A stretch of 64,000 nucleotides of DNA from Rotaria socialis (GCA_905331475.1 CAJNYU010001987.1:310001-374000), one strand, 5' to 3'. Counted from the stretch's first letter, positions 33,695 through 47,392 are shown. Notes: generated from the sequence alone by a model not told the origin. Numbers and translations: made by a program.

Positions 33695-36635
33695 TCAATA
33701 GAATAAGATTTTTTTCCTCTTACTTCGTCTTGATGCTAATTGATCAGGATCGCCAAATAGAAGTGGATATGAACGACTTACGTTCAATGACGATGTATAT
33801 TTTAATGGTTGTTTTAATAAAAGATCAAGTTCATTGCGTAATTGCATTTCTTTTTTCTGAACTTCTTTTGTATTGGCTGATCTAGCTTTTTCAATATCTC
33901 TATAATTTATGCAAATTTAGAGATTAAAAATAAAATGAAGAGATTGAATGTTTTCTTTTTTTGTTTTCGCTTACTCTATGTTATCATCTAATTCAATATC
34001 TAATTCTTTAGCTGCTTTATGATACCAACTTGCTTCATGCGTTACTTTAGCAACTTGATGATGTAATCTAGATATGTCAGATGCAAGACGAACACGTTGT
34101 TTTAAATTTGCTAGATAAGTTATATCAATAGGAAATGCTTGAAGATCTTCGTCTAGACAAAAAAAACGAGTCGAACATTTCAAAACAAAACAAAACATGA
34201 GTATTTTCGATTTTTACCTCGATTGAGTGTTTTAATAATTTTCCGATAGAGAAATACTTCTTCGGGACAAATAAACATTATACTCAAACCTTGACGATCA
34301 GCACGAGCTGTACGACCACTACGATGAATATAAAGCTAGTCGGGGAAAAAAACACACACAATTATGCATATCGATATTGATTAAACTTTTTTCTTTTTAC
34401 TTCTGTTGATCTTGGTACTTGATAATGAATAATATGTTTGATATTTGGAATATCTAAACCACGTGCTGCTACATCGGTAGCAATTAATAATCCATTTTCC
34501 GAACCTATTTTTATTGAAAATGATCCTATTTAAAACATACGAGAGGAATAGGTTTTTGTTTTACTAGAGAATCTTTCTAAATTATTCAAACGTTGTTTTT
34601 GTTCCATTTGTGCATGTAATGGCAATGGATTTCTTTTTAAGAGTGTTAAAATCGATTGTAATCGTTTAATACAATCAATACTATTGGTAAATAATAATGT
34701 TCGACCGGGATATAATGATAGAAAATAATAGAGATAAATATCCTAGAAAAAAATGACTTTTTATTTAAGCGAATGATTTATTTCTTAGACAAACTTTTTC
34801 TTCTAATGGACAATTAACACGAGCTTCAGTTAATGTTTCAACTGTACCAAATTTTTTTGTTAAATCAATTATCTTCGGCTTAGCACTCATACCCACAGCG
34901 GAAATTAATGTAGCTAAAAATGTAACATAAAAAAAACATGAAGATAAATTGAATTAATTGTAAACAAACCAAGTTTATCTTGATTATCATTTTTTTTCTT
35001 TGTTTTTTTCTTTTGTTTATCATCACTCGATTGTAACATGAGTGTTGCCGAGAAAATAAATTTCTGACGTGATTGATTACTATCATCACTAATTAAATAA
35101 GAGATAAAGCAATAAAAAAAGTAGAAGAAAAACACAAGAGATATATCAATATTACCTATTGATTAGCTTAAGAATTTTTTCCAATTCTTCAAAATGTCCT
35201 TTTTCAATCATTCGATCAGTTTCATCGATAGCTAAAAATCGAAGTTTCGACATATCCATTGTATGCTCATTATTCTAGCAAAAGAATTTCGTTTATAAAA
35301 GAAAGAATTTGATTTTTCTTCTCTATGATATTTTACTTCTTGTAATAATTCCCAAAATCGACCAGGTGTTGCAACAATAATTTCGGGTTTTTGTGCTAAT
35401 AAACGTTCTTGTTTTTGTGTTGACATACCACCAACAATGACAGCAGTCTAGATTTATTTTCGATATAGAAATAAGATTAACTTCTTTTTAATGATATTTT
35501 ACTTTAAATTTTGTATAACGACAAGCAATCTGAATATGAGATTTGATTTGAACAGCTAATTCACGTGTTGGTGTCAGAATCAAACTTGTAAATTGTCCAT
35601 AGGACATCTAAAAAAAATCATTTCAAAACATTAACTGCTTGATGATGGCAGATATTTATGTATATATCCGTTTGCTAATCAACTTTTTAATGAGGATGTG
35701 AATTCGACTGAAGAAAAGATCCTCAACTTAAAGATTATCATACTTAAGAGATAATTTTTGATTCGGGTTGGAAGAGAATTTGTTTCTGGAAATTATGAAT
35801 TGAACTTACTTCATTATTTTCCAATAATGTTGACATGTGAGTAAGAATTGGAATAGCAAAAGCCAATGTTTTACCACTACCCTAGTTTCGTACGAAAGCA
35901 AAATATCTTTGTGTTTTTCATAAGAAAAAAGAACAACGAAAGTACTGTTTCAGCAGCGCCAATAATATCTTGATGATCACGAATAGCAATGGGTAAAGTC
36001 AATCGTTGTATTGGAGTTGGTTCAGAAAAATTTTGTTCCAACAATGAACGAATGATGTCGTCGGAGACATGAAGATCAGACCAGACTTTTTTGTCAATGT
36101 CTATTTTTTTAGAATTTTAGAGATGAAGAAAAGAAGAGAAAGAGATTTTGTCGTCTTACCAAAACTATCGGCATTTGCAGTAGTGTCAACTTCTTCATTC
36201 TTATTTTCATCAGCTGTTTGAAGTGTAGATGTAGCACGAGTTTGATTTGAACGTGTTTTCTTCTTTGGTTTCTTTTTTTTAGCTTCTAAATTAAAATTTT
36301 TAGATGAAATTATTTGATAAAATTAGAGATTTTTTTTCACTTTTAACTGGCGTTACAATTTCTTGTTCATCAGGCTCAATTTCATCAAGCTTTCGTTTGT
36401 CCTTCGTATTTTTCAGTTTCGTCTTCTTCTTACTTAATTGCTTATCCTCCTGGTCCTTGACAAAGAAAATCACACAGATATTTTATTTATCAAGAAATTT
36501 GAGTAGTTATACTTCGCCATTCGTTGCGGGTATTTCACGCCAACAAATGAAACCCATACCGCGCATCTTTTCAAAATTAGGTGCCATGTCAAGATCATCA
36601 CCATCATCATTATCATCATCATCGTGATCAAACAT
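33695..36635 (-). CDS. DDX24: DDX24-like DEAD-box RNA helicase with DETD motif II
   Basis: ATP-dependent RNA helicase of the nucleolus, linked to ribosome biogenesis. Fifteen exons: 36635-36513, 36455-36341, 36285-36160, 36100-35946, 35881-35810, 35607-35503, 35447-35337, 35274-35156, 35088-34970, 34913-34795, 34742-34565, 34525-34401, 34335-34218, 34152-33975, 33899-33695; 1968 nt, 655 aa (human about 859). Motifs in order: Q motif [15 protein letters not shown], motif I AAETGSGKT (split by an intron), [12 protein letters not shown], motif [19 protein letters not shown] and [21 protein letters not shown] and [14 protein letters not shown] single out DDX24. The N-terminus is acidic then Lys-rich; the large vertebrate insert after motif I is missing. 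An acceptor AG abuts the ATG, so an upstream exon cannot be excluded. Confidence 0.88.
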
Positions 36636-36637
36636 CT
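36636..36637 (-). other. Acceptor AG directly before the DDX24 ATG
   Basis: On the minus strand TTTATTTCTCCAG is followed at once by ATG; spliced-leader or cis acceptor. Confidence 0.4.
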
Positions 36638-37730
36638 GGAGAAATAAAAATCAATTAGGGAAACAATCGTATCAATTGTTCGTCATTGCTAAACATTTTT
36701 TTTCGTTTTATATGAAAGAAGACATTAGTACATGAAGAAAAACAAAATTATGCAAAAAAAAAATGTTGATTGCTCATTCACGTAATGCGATCGACCATTA
36801 TGTGGTAAATGTTGGTTGCAGCTAAAAAAAAGATGAAAACCGATAAAATTAAAGGTACTCGAGAAGCTTCGTATGATAGCATTTTGTTTGTTTGCAGATT
36901 CTATCACTGGATGGACTAGTTTGTTATGAGAATTAAATGTTATCAACTATAGGAATCATACTATTTTTAGATTTTATTGCATGTTCATACGCAGATACCA
37001 CGTCATGTGGGTAGACATACAAATATGAAATTATTTTGATACAGAAAATCCCCTGAGATGCGAATGTTGTTTTCATGAAAATGATTTATTCGATTATGAA
37101 AAAATTAAATAATTTTAATTTGATTGAAATAGTCTGTGATTGCGATCAGAAACTATTGCCTAATGATGAAGCTCATCAGTTATTCAAAGGAAAATATCGA
37201 TCCGACAGTGATTCTAGTTATTTATTTTTCTTAGCATACCTGATTGTATTGTTCCTAACAGTTGAACGAGTTCAAATCATAAACGGTAATCTTTTGTCCG
37301 TACCGATTGATAGTCAACTCACATTATATTTATAAAATGACAAGTTACAGAGTTTTAGTTTGTCTGATTTAAAATTTTTTCGATTAATATAAAAATCGAT
37401 TGATATTGATATTTTTGTTGTTGATGTTTTCTCCATTGATTACAATAATCTTAAATAAATCTCTACAGAGAAAAAATCATTGAAGTTTAAATAGATATGT
37501 TGTTTTTCTTGAAATGATGATTCTATTAGAAACGAAAAAAAAGGCAATACATTTGTGTTCTATGTTTAATGTTGAAAAAGACTTTTTTTGTTTTGTTTTA
37601 TACATAACAAATTCAAGAATTTGAAGAAATAAATAAATGAACGAAGTAGAGCGAAAGAACAGAATTTAAAGACGATAAGAAAACTACGATGAATATCGCT
37701 TTGTAAGTGAGATTTTAAAGAAAAAGAAAA

Positions 37731-37754
37731 ACAACAACAACAACAACAACAACA
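37731..37754. repeat. CAA microsatellite
   Basis: Eight uninterrupted ACA/CAA units near the MON2 3' end; the poly-Cys ORF on the other strand is its translation and not a gene. Confidence 0.85.
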
Positions 37755-37788
37755 GATCAAGGAGATAGTACACACAATCAGTTTGGAT

Positions 37789-37804
37789 CACACACACACA
37801 CACA
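37789..37804. repeat. CA microsatellite
   Basis: Eight CA units in the region just downstream of MON2. Confidence 0.8.
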
Positions 37805-37918
37805 TACAATTATAAAATATATTTATTAGTCAAAGGTTTAGGAATAAAAACCGGAGGATATGGAGAGGAGAGTGGGGGCGAATAAATTATTGTTTATATT
37901 TTTCTTAATTCGTTTACT

Positions 37919-40900
37919 TTATCGAACTGATGGTGGTGGTGTTAGGAGTGTAAAGTATTGATGCAGTGTATCTTTAATTGCATTACAAATTTGTGGCGAT
38001 GGTGATGTTGTACATTCAACTAGACATGGATACAATGCTATTAATTGATGCCATATATTCATTTCGACTGTAAAAATAAAAATGAATTTTGTTTTGAAAC
38101 ATTAAAAAAAGGCAACAGATCGCATACCTGAATCTTTTGGTGCTCGTTTTAATGCACCAATCAGTGTACCCAATGCTTTAAGTACAGAAATCATTTCAGC
38201 TGTGCGTGGTCTAAACGAACACACAGTTTTTTAAGTAATGATATACAATTGATAGTGGATAACATAAATACATTCAAAAATAAACTCACGCACGCACGCA
38301 CGCACATACACCTCAATCATATATAAAACAATGCAACTAACCATTTGATAGGAGCAATATCAACGGATAATTCAGATTAGATTTTTTCTCAAATCAATAC
38401 TCCAATATTATGTTTTAGCATGCATTAATTCAAATCCAATGCTTGACTTTTGTTTTAGTATTCTGAGCTTTAAAAAAAATGATTTATTATGGTAAATAGT
38501 TTTTATCTATAAAAGCATAGAAATCTATCAAGAGACTCCTAATGAGATTTAATGTATATATATATATGGTAGACATGCATTTACAGTGATATGGAGTCGT
38601 AGTTTAGCTTATTTTGTTTAAAAAGCTATTTACATAATTTTTAAGGGAGAAAAAAACTTACGAAAAAGGAGTGAAGCTGTTGTGATTGTAATTGAGTGCT
38701 CCAGCAACTGGTTCAAGATTATCACTACTGCAAAAAAGTCAATATCAAGCCTCACTCAATAATTTATATGTTTACTATTTAGCTTATCGAAATGAAAAAA
38801 AAAGTTATCTTCCCTTTTACATAATTGTAATTTGAAGAAGTAAAGAAGTTTTCGTACCGTGGTAATGGACATTTGCCATGTAGACGTTCATCATGAGCAT
38901 ATTTCTGTAAAATTTCTTTGCAACGACTTAACATTGAACCGAGTGCAAGACGTTTTATGACCAGATTTTCATTCGATGATGATTGATCATTTATGAATGA
39001 ATATTTGAGTAGAGTTTCAAAGCATATTTTAGAAAATTCTTCACGTAATCGTCGAGCAGAATCAATATCTAATATTTGAAATAGAAAGAGAATTGAAAAT
39101 AATGAAGCAAATACAAGATAGAAAAGAAAATATCAATCTTAGCAAATTCAACTAACGATTCTGAAAATAATGAATCCGACGAACTCTTCCTAAAAGGATT
39201 TCCGCCAATCGGATGCATGCTGAGCATATACTACTGCAATGATATATGTCAAATTTAAGTTTTTTTTTTCTGTTAAGATGTTCTCTTTCAAATTTTTCAT
39301 ACCAATAAAATTATCTGTTGTACATGAATAAATGGAACCTCGATTTAGTATATTCAATATTTTTGTTATAAATATTTCCGGAAGTACATTAGCATATGGT
39401 AGAATGTCATCGCGGATTAGTTCAATAGCCTATGAAAAGAATCAAGATAGAAGTATTCTTATTCGAGATTAAGCATACTTGACAATCGATTGCTTCATCT
39501 CGTTGAATTTCTTCAATTGGAATATCCGATGGAGGTACACTGAAAGTTCACATGAAGAAAATTTATTAAATAAAAAAATGCGAGAAAATACCTTTTTGAA
39601 AATAGAAAATCATCGAAAGCTTTAGCCAAATCTGCCCACATACTTTCAAATGCGTTTCCTAAAAATAAAAACAATTGGTAAACAAGAAAAATTTCAACGT
39701 TAAAATAATTACGATGTTTTCTTGCGACGACAAGTCCAATTTTAAGTACACGAAAAAAACATTCAATTGCTAATTTCCAAGTTGTTGAACTCGGACAATT
39801 ATATTTCATTGATAAGGGAATTTGTAATGTCTAGTAAAAAAAGAATAAACCATTGAATTGGATCAAATTAAAAAACTCAATCTTACTTGAATCATTGTTT
39901 GCAATGTTCCACTGTCAATGACTGCTGGATTATCAGTAACATCCTCATATAAACTAGCTGCCATACGAAGGATCTTTTCACTAAATGGTACAAAATTAAC
40001 ATTTGAATCGTTTGTTTTTCCATTGGTTTGTCTATTTGTTGGAATCTTTTTTATTTGCTCTGCACAATCGAATACTGGCGGGTTAATTGCATACAGAACA
40101 AGAGCCAGTAAACGCTTGAAACAAATAGGTAAAAGTGCTGATGCATTCAATGATTTTGCTAATTCTAATTTTAAATTTTTACAAACAAATTCCATTGCTT
40201 TATATGCTGATTCTTGTAATAGAGTTAAATTAACATCGGTTGGAATTAAAAACAAAGCCATATCGGAATGTATGGGAACAGCAAGAACACGTTCAATGAT
40301 TGTTGAGAATTGTTCAAAATGTTTTGCATCATGAATAAAATCACTAGACCAAATATGATTTATTATATTTGGAAATATATCAATAAAATATGTAAGAAAA
40401 TTCTGTGATGGAATATTGGAATCGTAGCGATCAATTATTATCACACGTTCAGGTGGACAACGACTACAACCATTACCAATATTTAACCAAACTTGCCAAG
40501 CTTGTTGCCATAATTGTTGATCATGAGGTGTTATAGGTTTTTTTGGCGATGGAGTTTGTGTAACATTCAATGGTATATTAACAAGTTCATTGAAACTTTT
40601 TAATGCAGCAAGAGCAATTTCAGGATTCTTTGCTAGAGCAGATTTTTCAATATTAGTTAACAGTACACTCCAGACTTTAGGAAAGTCGTCTAAAAGAAGA
40701 GAAAAAACCAAAGAAGTGCTCGATAGACTATCAAGAAATATATAAATTTTGTTGAGTAAATAGTATTTACCTAATTTAGTCAGAAAATCTTTTTTCACTT
40801 GAACTGTTCTTGTCACACCTGCCAATATCATAACATATGTTTCTGCCCATTGTTTTTCTGGTGTATCTCTTGAATGATGCATTAGGATTTCTTGTCCACC

Positions 40901-43900
40901 TGATGATTTCGATAATTGTTGTTGTTGCATTTGTTCTCGTTCTTTTGAAGCCGTATAGAAGAATTGTTCCACATGTTCGAATAAAGGAAATAAAACTTGC
41001 CAAATTAGAATACTCCACGCACCTGAACTCAGTAGTTGTCCATGTGATGTTATCATAGTAAATAATGTTGATGATGCTGATTTTCTTATTGCTGGGCGTT
41101 GATCCATTGTTAATTCACTTAATTTTCTATATAAAATCATCCATAGTTCTTCTATTGATGTTAATGAATCATAAATTTCATTTGGATCTAAATAATCATT
41201 GACATTCTTCAATTGATGTTCTTGCTCTTTCATACGAAATAAATAATCAGTCATATTCCATAGAAGACCAATAGCAGATAGTGCTATATTTAAATCTTGT
41301 TCTTGAAAACCAAATTTCGCCACTACTTTTATTAGTATACCTAAATAACATATTGGAATAGTTGATAAGAAATCTGTAACAACTAATTGTAAACATTGTT
41401 GCGCTTGACGTATCAAAGAATCATTGTGTTCACGACTTATTGAACCAATTATATTTAATCTAAAATAAATAAATAAATAAGCAGAATAAATCAAATAAAA
41501 ATTTTCTAGTCAATTTACATTATTGGCCATCCAGTTTGTAGTGTAGGCCCATTGTTCGTCAATATTGATAGAGTAGCTTCAAGTTGCTTTTGGCGTACGT
41601 CAGAATATTGAATTATTGATAATTCATGTAAAGATAAAATAATCATATGTAATAGACGTTCGTTATCGAATAGATTTTTTTCATATTTGAATTCAAGGGC
41701 ACTACGTACAAGTAGCGTTAATGCTTCTGTGCCCCATTCACGCATACGCGGATTTGAATGTTGACAAACCTTTAAATAAAACGAAAGTTCAATAATATCA
41801 GTAAATGAAAAAATGTTTGTTTTTCATACATCAAGTAAATGCGATGAAATAGGTTTCCACCAAACATCAATACGATTCAAATTTGCTCGGCCAGTTTCAA
41901 GTATTTTCGCAATAGCAAACAATGATGGTTCACGAACAGATAAAGCAACTTCCATTGATTCAATACTTAAACGTATAAGTGCATCGATTAAATGATGTAA
42001 TGCAACATCATCTAAATAAACGCTTGATTCAAATAAACGTGAGAGCATCGACGATAGTATAGGTAAATCAGCCATAGCTGCTGTTGTTACAACAGCTGAA
42101 GAATTCGCCATAGGTGCAGCATCTGTATTGGCTATGGTTCCAATGTGTTTAAGTGTCCCACCAGCTGACGGCTTAAATCCAATGATCCAAACAAGATGTT
42201 GAAGTGTTGTTAATATTAAATGCCACGATGTACCAAGTATACTTCCATAGCAATGAGCAACTGATAGAAGTGTTCGCATACAATGAATATTTTTTGATGT
42301 CAACTAAAAATAAAAACATTTTGTTTCTACACTAATTCAAAAATACCCTTAACTAATCTTAATTTAGTATATTTTTGCGAGCAAAATTTAATCTTGCTAG
42401 TCTATGTACGTACTATGACTTATGATTATTATTGTAGTGAATAGAAACTTTTCCATCTACGTTTTTATTTATTCTCATGCTAACGAAAATAACTCTTCTA
42501 TTCATACCATAACAGCAGTTTGATTAGTTGCCGGCGATGAATTTAATAATGGTAATGGTGTTCCAACAATGACAACTTGTTGTCGCTCGAAATCATTTCC
42601 CACTGATGAGTCTGTACTTGTTCGAGATGCTAATTTCTGTAATAGACTTTGTTGCTGTTGTTGTTGTTCACTATTCTGCTGTTTACTTAATAGATGAATA
42701 TTATATTGTGGTGGTAATGCCATTTTACATAAACATGTTACAAAGGCATCACGTTGAACATTCATTGCAAGTAATCCACATAATGAAATGTATGTTTGAA
42801 AACCTCGTAAGAGCAATTCACATGTTGTATCATCACAACAAAAATCATATAATAATGTAAATGTAACAAGTACACTTGACCATGTACAATTAACAACTTC
42901 AATACATTCGTATCGTTCATTTTCTGTTAAAGATTCTAATGGTCGAACTTGCGTTGGGGTACGAAGTTGCGTGCCAGCTATTGTATCACCACGCATGCCT
43001 GTACCTTCGACAATCGATTGAACAGCTCGAACAAGTTCAAGCATACATGCATAAGCAACAACAATTCCATACGCATCCGGTATAAGTGGACAATCGAATT
43101 TTTCCCAATTTTCAACATAAACAGCTTTAGCTTGACCTTGAGTATATGTCACATATTGTGGAACAAGTAAATTTCGGTAGGCGAAAAGAATTGTACTTGA
43201 TGCCCCGCCAGGACCATTTGCAACATTGGATGAATGAGTATTATCTAGTTTTGAAGTCGTACTGGCTCCAGAAGCTAAAAACAGAACAAGTGAACATTTT
43301 TGTTTTTCATTCAAATAGATTATTACATTTTTTATCTGATATAACTGAATTGTTTGTACTTGTTTGTCCACTACTAGTCGATGAATTCGACGACACAGTT
43401 GCACTATTGAAATACGATTGAACATACGAACTAAAAGTACAAAAGAAAAAGGATTTCAATTCATTCATGAAAAATAATCGAAACAAACCTTATTGCATTG
43501 GTTAAATCTCTTAAAATTTTACTTGCATGCGGTTGCATATCATAAGATAAGCAAAATAATTTAATTAAATTTTGATGTATAATTATTTTATGTATACATT
43601 CAATAGCTAATGATCTTTGCCATACGGGTTTATCTGGTTCGAGTAATTTAATTAATAATGATAAAAATATTTCACATTCAGTTATTAATAATGAAAAATA
43701 AAATCTTATTAATATACAAACAACACGTAAAAGACGAGCTATCAGTGGAAAATATGCACTATCAAATGTTGAATTAGAATTTGATCCACTCGATAGACTT
43801 GAATTAGAATTTGGAAATTTCGTACCCGGAGAAAATAGTTTAATAACAAGTGGAGATACACGTTCTTTTAATAAATAACGAAATTCACTATGACAATGAA

Positions 43901-45274
43901 ATATTGGTGCATAATGGGTTAAAATTGTTTCAATTAATTCAAGAATTAATGTTCGAGTTATTTCTGTTAAACCTGTTAGCCATATGGGTTGATCACCGTT
44001 TATCAAATAACATAAATCTTGAAATAATAAATAGGCATCACGAGCATAGGGACGCAATGTATCAACGCTGTTCGATTGGTGTTGTTTTGAAGAATCAGAA
44101 TCTTTATTCGAATGATCTAAATAAAAGAAACATTACTATAATAGAGTTGTTCTAAGTGTTCAAGAATACTTTCCGTAACGCTATGAATTATTCTACGATT
44201 TCATAGAACAATTTATACATGAGTATATTAAATTACGACTTTTCTGTAAGTTTACAATTAAAAGAATTTTCATTAGACTTCATACGTCTCGAAATGAGCT
44301 CATGAATTTGAGTAAGCCTGTAAATCGACTATCACTTCTCTTCCACTTCATATACACGAAAAGCAAATCACAGGGAATACAATTTTTTCGGTTGTTAAAC
44401 AAGCTTTTCGGCAGCAGCCTGATAGTGACTTGACTAGATCATTGTATAAGTAAATATTTCTTACCACCGGCTGGTGCAGCTTGAACATCTTCTTCAATAA
44501 CACGATCATAAACAGCTGTTACAAGTTGTCGAACAGCAGCTATAGAAGTATTTACAATTGTTAGATCTTTACTGAAGCATAATCGAAATGTAATCACAAA
44601 CAGCTATTAGAACGAATGGATTCAAATAGATCGATTAATTAATTAATATTTATTTTACCGTTGCAAGAGTACTATGAACAACTACAGATGTTGTATTAAC
44701 AAGTAATAAAACAGTTTGTAAAACTTTTAATTCTTCAGTTTGTAATTCACATAAAGCACTTAAAACATTAACAATTGTAGCTGCAGATGCCTAAATTAAT
44801 AGATAGATTGAAGAAAAAAAATATATAATTTTTATTTTCTATTCGTACTTGATTAACAATATTATGTTGAAGTAACTTTTGTATAGATGTTAAACATAAT
44901 TGAACAATTTTAACTTGTTTAGTATCACACCCTAACACAAATGGTTGAAGTAAATCGACACTAGCATCACGCATTACTAAAATACATACATATATTTCGG
45001 AAATTTTTCTATTAGTTTTATGATTTAAATAAAATACCTGTAATCAAACTATCTTTCATAGTACTATATTCCCGTAATTTCATATTGCATGCTTCTGCTG
45101 CCTATAAATATATACATATTGGTTTTAAATAAAATAAAATAATAAAAATGTTCATACCTCTTTAATAGGTGGATACTTTTTTTTCGTTTCATTTGATAAT
45201 TGACGAAGATCGCTCGATAAGTTATTTATTAGTTTTTGTAGAATCGTATGGCTATCACTTGATGCGGTAGCCAT
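37919..45274 (-). CDS. MON2: MON2 homologue, large Sec7-family-like HEAT scaffold
   Basis: Golgi/endosome trafficking scaffold related to BIG/GBF Arf-GEFs but without a Sec7 domain; works with DOPEY and ATP9A in retromer-linked recycling. About 20 exons, roughly 1700 aa by my estimate (human 1717). Start ATG at 45274 ([19 protein letters not shown], then LSSDLRQLS); stop at 37919-37921. Main exons: 44117-43488 ([16 protein letters not shown]), 43272-42506, 42303-41830, 41770-41519 ([16 protein letters not shown]), 41459-40771 ([52 protein letters not shown]), 40689-39884 ([11 protein letters not shown]), 39660-39594 ([17 protein letters not shown]) and the end ([14 protein letters not shown]). 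The 81-nt intron 40690-40770 is in frame and stop-free. A poly-Gln run encoded near 42660 is lineage-specific. Small-exon edges are approximate. Confidence 0.88.
38287..38306. repeat. CGCA microsatellite in a MON2 intron
   Basis: Short ACGC tetranucleotide run, GC-rich relative to surroundings. Confidence 0.75.
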
Positions 45275-45284
45275 GATTAATGCT

Positions 45285-45286
45285 CT
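45285..45286 (-). other. Acceptor AG 10 nt before the MON2 ATG
   Basis: Minus strand reads TTTATTCTAG, then ten bases, then ATG. Predicted spliced-leader or UTR acceptor. Confidence 0.4.
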
Positions 45287-46061
45287 AGAATAAATTGAAA
45301 TATAAATATTAACACTTTTTACGTAACTGAAGGCAAACTTAGAGAATTCTTATAGTCAAAAGTCATTATCCATGTTTTGCGCTGTGAGCCACATCACTTG
45401 CTCCATCGTTGGATATGATTCAACCGAAAAAGGATTGGATAATTTATATCTATTAGTCGTCAACAGATGGAGATACATATCGAAATCATTCGGTTTCTCG
45501 TAGTCAATAAGTCAAGTTTTGTTTTCAATGAATCGTCTCAAATTAATAGTTACACTTCTATCGAGTATTTCTAATATACAAGTTAGAATTGGGTTAAATC
45601 ACTTTACATTATAAGAATCTTTTTGTTGTCAGCTGTTCGTTGATTAGTGATCAATCCGCTGTATGATGTTCATAATTATTCATACTTTTTTGAGCGATAA
45701 ACTTGATTTTGATTTTCAATAAAACCTTAAGAGACAAAATATAAAAACTTTTACGATAGAAATCAAATTATCTATTGATGAATATAATATGTTCACTAAT
45801 TGAAATATTAGTTGGATAATTCAATTATGTAAGTAAATTCTATGCACATTTTCAACATAGTTTAGTCTTTCTTGATGACTTTTTCAGATTCTATTCAGGA
45901 TAATCATACAAAAGATGAAAGAATTTCAAGGAGAGAATACTTTGTTGCTACACTTAACATTTTATTAGCCTTTAAATATATTAGTTGACATAATCGATTT
46001 TACATCTCTCTACTGGTAAGTATAGAGGAATGCGATATGCTTGTAAATGTAGCTGATAAAC

Positions 46062-46933
46062 TTAAGGCCCCCCCCCCTCAAAGGTCGATTTTCGCCAAAG
46101 AAAGTCCAAATCGGCTGAAAGTTTCAGGATATGTTGGGACTATAGCTGGTAGTCTACGATAAAAATCTCAGCCTGAAATATGCAAGTTTAAGAAAGTTAT
46201 ACGGTGAACACTGGTCAAAAATGACCCATTTTCCATCCCAGTTATTTTGCCTTCAACTATGTTTTTTCAAAAATTTTTTTTACCATTCGATAGAGCATGC
46301 AAAGATGCAGGGCATGACGTTCTTCGACTTTTTTAAAAGTCCATCTATAAGTCAAAAAATTTTGCACAAGCAAAAGTCCTTCAAAAAAGGCCAAAAAACT
46401 GCATGCAAATTTTGTAGGCGACCTTTTTTGGGCACAAAAAAAACGTTTTTCAAAAATCGGAGAACGTCATGCCCTGCGTCTTTGCATGCTCTATCGAATG
46501 GTAAAAGAAAGTTTTCGAAAAAACATAGTTGAAGGCAAAATAACTAGGATGGATGTTGGAAAAACATGATTTTGAGAAAAACGCAAAAACATTTTTTCGA
46601 AATCTTTTTGCTATTTTTTAAAATTTTCTGCTATTTTCACGCGTGTTTTGAGGAAACTGACCTAACTTTCGTACGTAACTTTTAATTCTGCACACACTGA
46701 GCGCTTAATTAATTAATTAATCAGTCATTAGAGATCAAAGACCTGAATATACTGCTGTTTTTGACATAGAGGACCTCTCAAAGATCACTAAAAATTTCGG
46801 TCAAAAAATGGTCTTTGGAAAAAAAACTATAGTGATTCTGAAAGAGGAGAACATGGGCTATCACCCCATGGTGTTATCTCAATTTTCGATTTTTTGACGA
46901 AAATCGACTTTTTTTGAGGGGGAGGGGCCTTAA
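46062..46933. mobile_element. Fold-back DNA transposon relic bounded by TTAA
   Basis: An 872-bp palindromic element. Termini: TTAAGGCCCCCCCCCCTC, then AAAGGTCGATTTTCG, on the left, and on the right the inverted counterpart (reverse complement TTAAGGCCCCTCCCCCTC, then AAAAAAAGTCGATTTTCG). A second, internal pair of arms is nearly perfect: about 46230-46326 against 46459-46553, sharing GTTATTTTGCCTTCAACTAT, CCATTCGATAGAGCATGCAA and GGGCATGACGTTCT. TTAA at both ends suggests piggyBac-like target choice, but TTAA could belong to the terminal repeat itself. There is no transposase; the ORF inside it is a translation of the arms. Likely a non-autonomous element moved in trans. Confidence 0.72.
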
Positions 46934-47318
46934 TACTGGATAGTATTCGGCAGTGTATCAAGTTACAGTTCGAATCAATATGAATCTGCCATGCTGAGAA
47001 CTTTACTTCATTGACTTTGATCTTGCGTCTGATTGCTAAAAATAATGACTACTGATTATGTAAAATAATATTTAGGCAATTTCTTGACAAATACCTATCT
47101 CTTATATTTGATGCTTGTGTCCATAATAATAAAACTGAATACAATGATATTTCTTATTTTTCTCTATTTTATCACAAGTTGCTGACTTCTTTCTGGGCGA
47201 TTGACGCTTCGAGATCAACCGTGATAAAATGAATAATATACTACAAATTATTTGCGTCGACTGACAGAAGTATCAAATGGATTTTTCCAAAACCTATCCA
47301 ATAGACTAGTATTTATAA

Positions 47319-47392
47319 GGGGCGGGAAACCTCATTCCGAGCCATTCGAATGACTGTGAGTGGCTGTGAATGCCCGAATGAGTGTTTTCCCC
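47319..47392. repeat. Short hairpin, GC-richer than flanks
   Basis: GGGGCGGGAAACCTCATTC pairs with GAATGAGTGTTTTCCCC about 40 nt later; the interior also has repeated GCCATTCGAATG and GTGGCTGTGAATGCC. Possible small MITE or RNA stem. Confidence 0.45.

Larger units (their letters stand above)
36638..37918. other. Gene-free interval between DDX24 and MON2
   Basis: No exon chain on either strand. It must contain the DDX24 promoter and the MON2 3' end. It includes CAA and CA microsatellites. Confidence 0.5.

Noticed and set aside
37566..37775. Minus-strand ORF with poly-Cys
   Set aside because: Product of the CAA microsatellite.
46221..46532. 103-codon ORF
   Set aside because: It is a translation of the inverted-repeat arms and loop of the TTAA element; no transposase motif.
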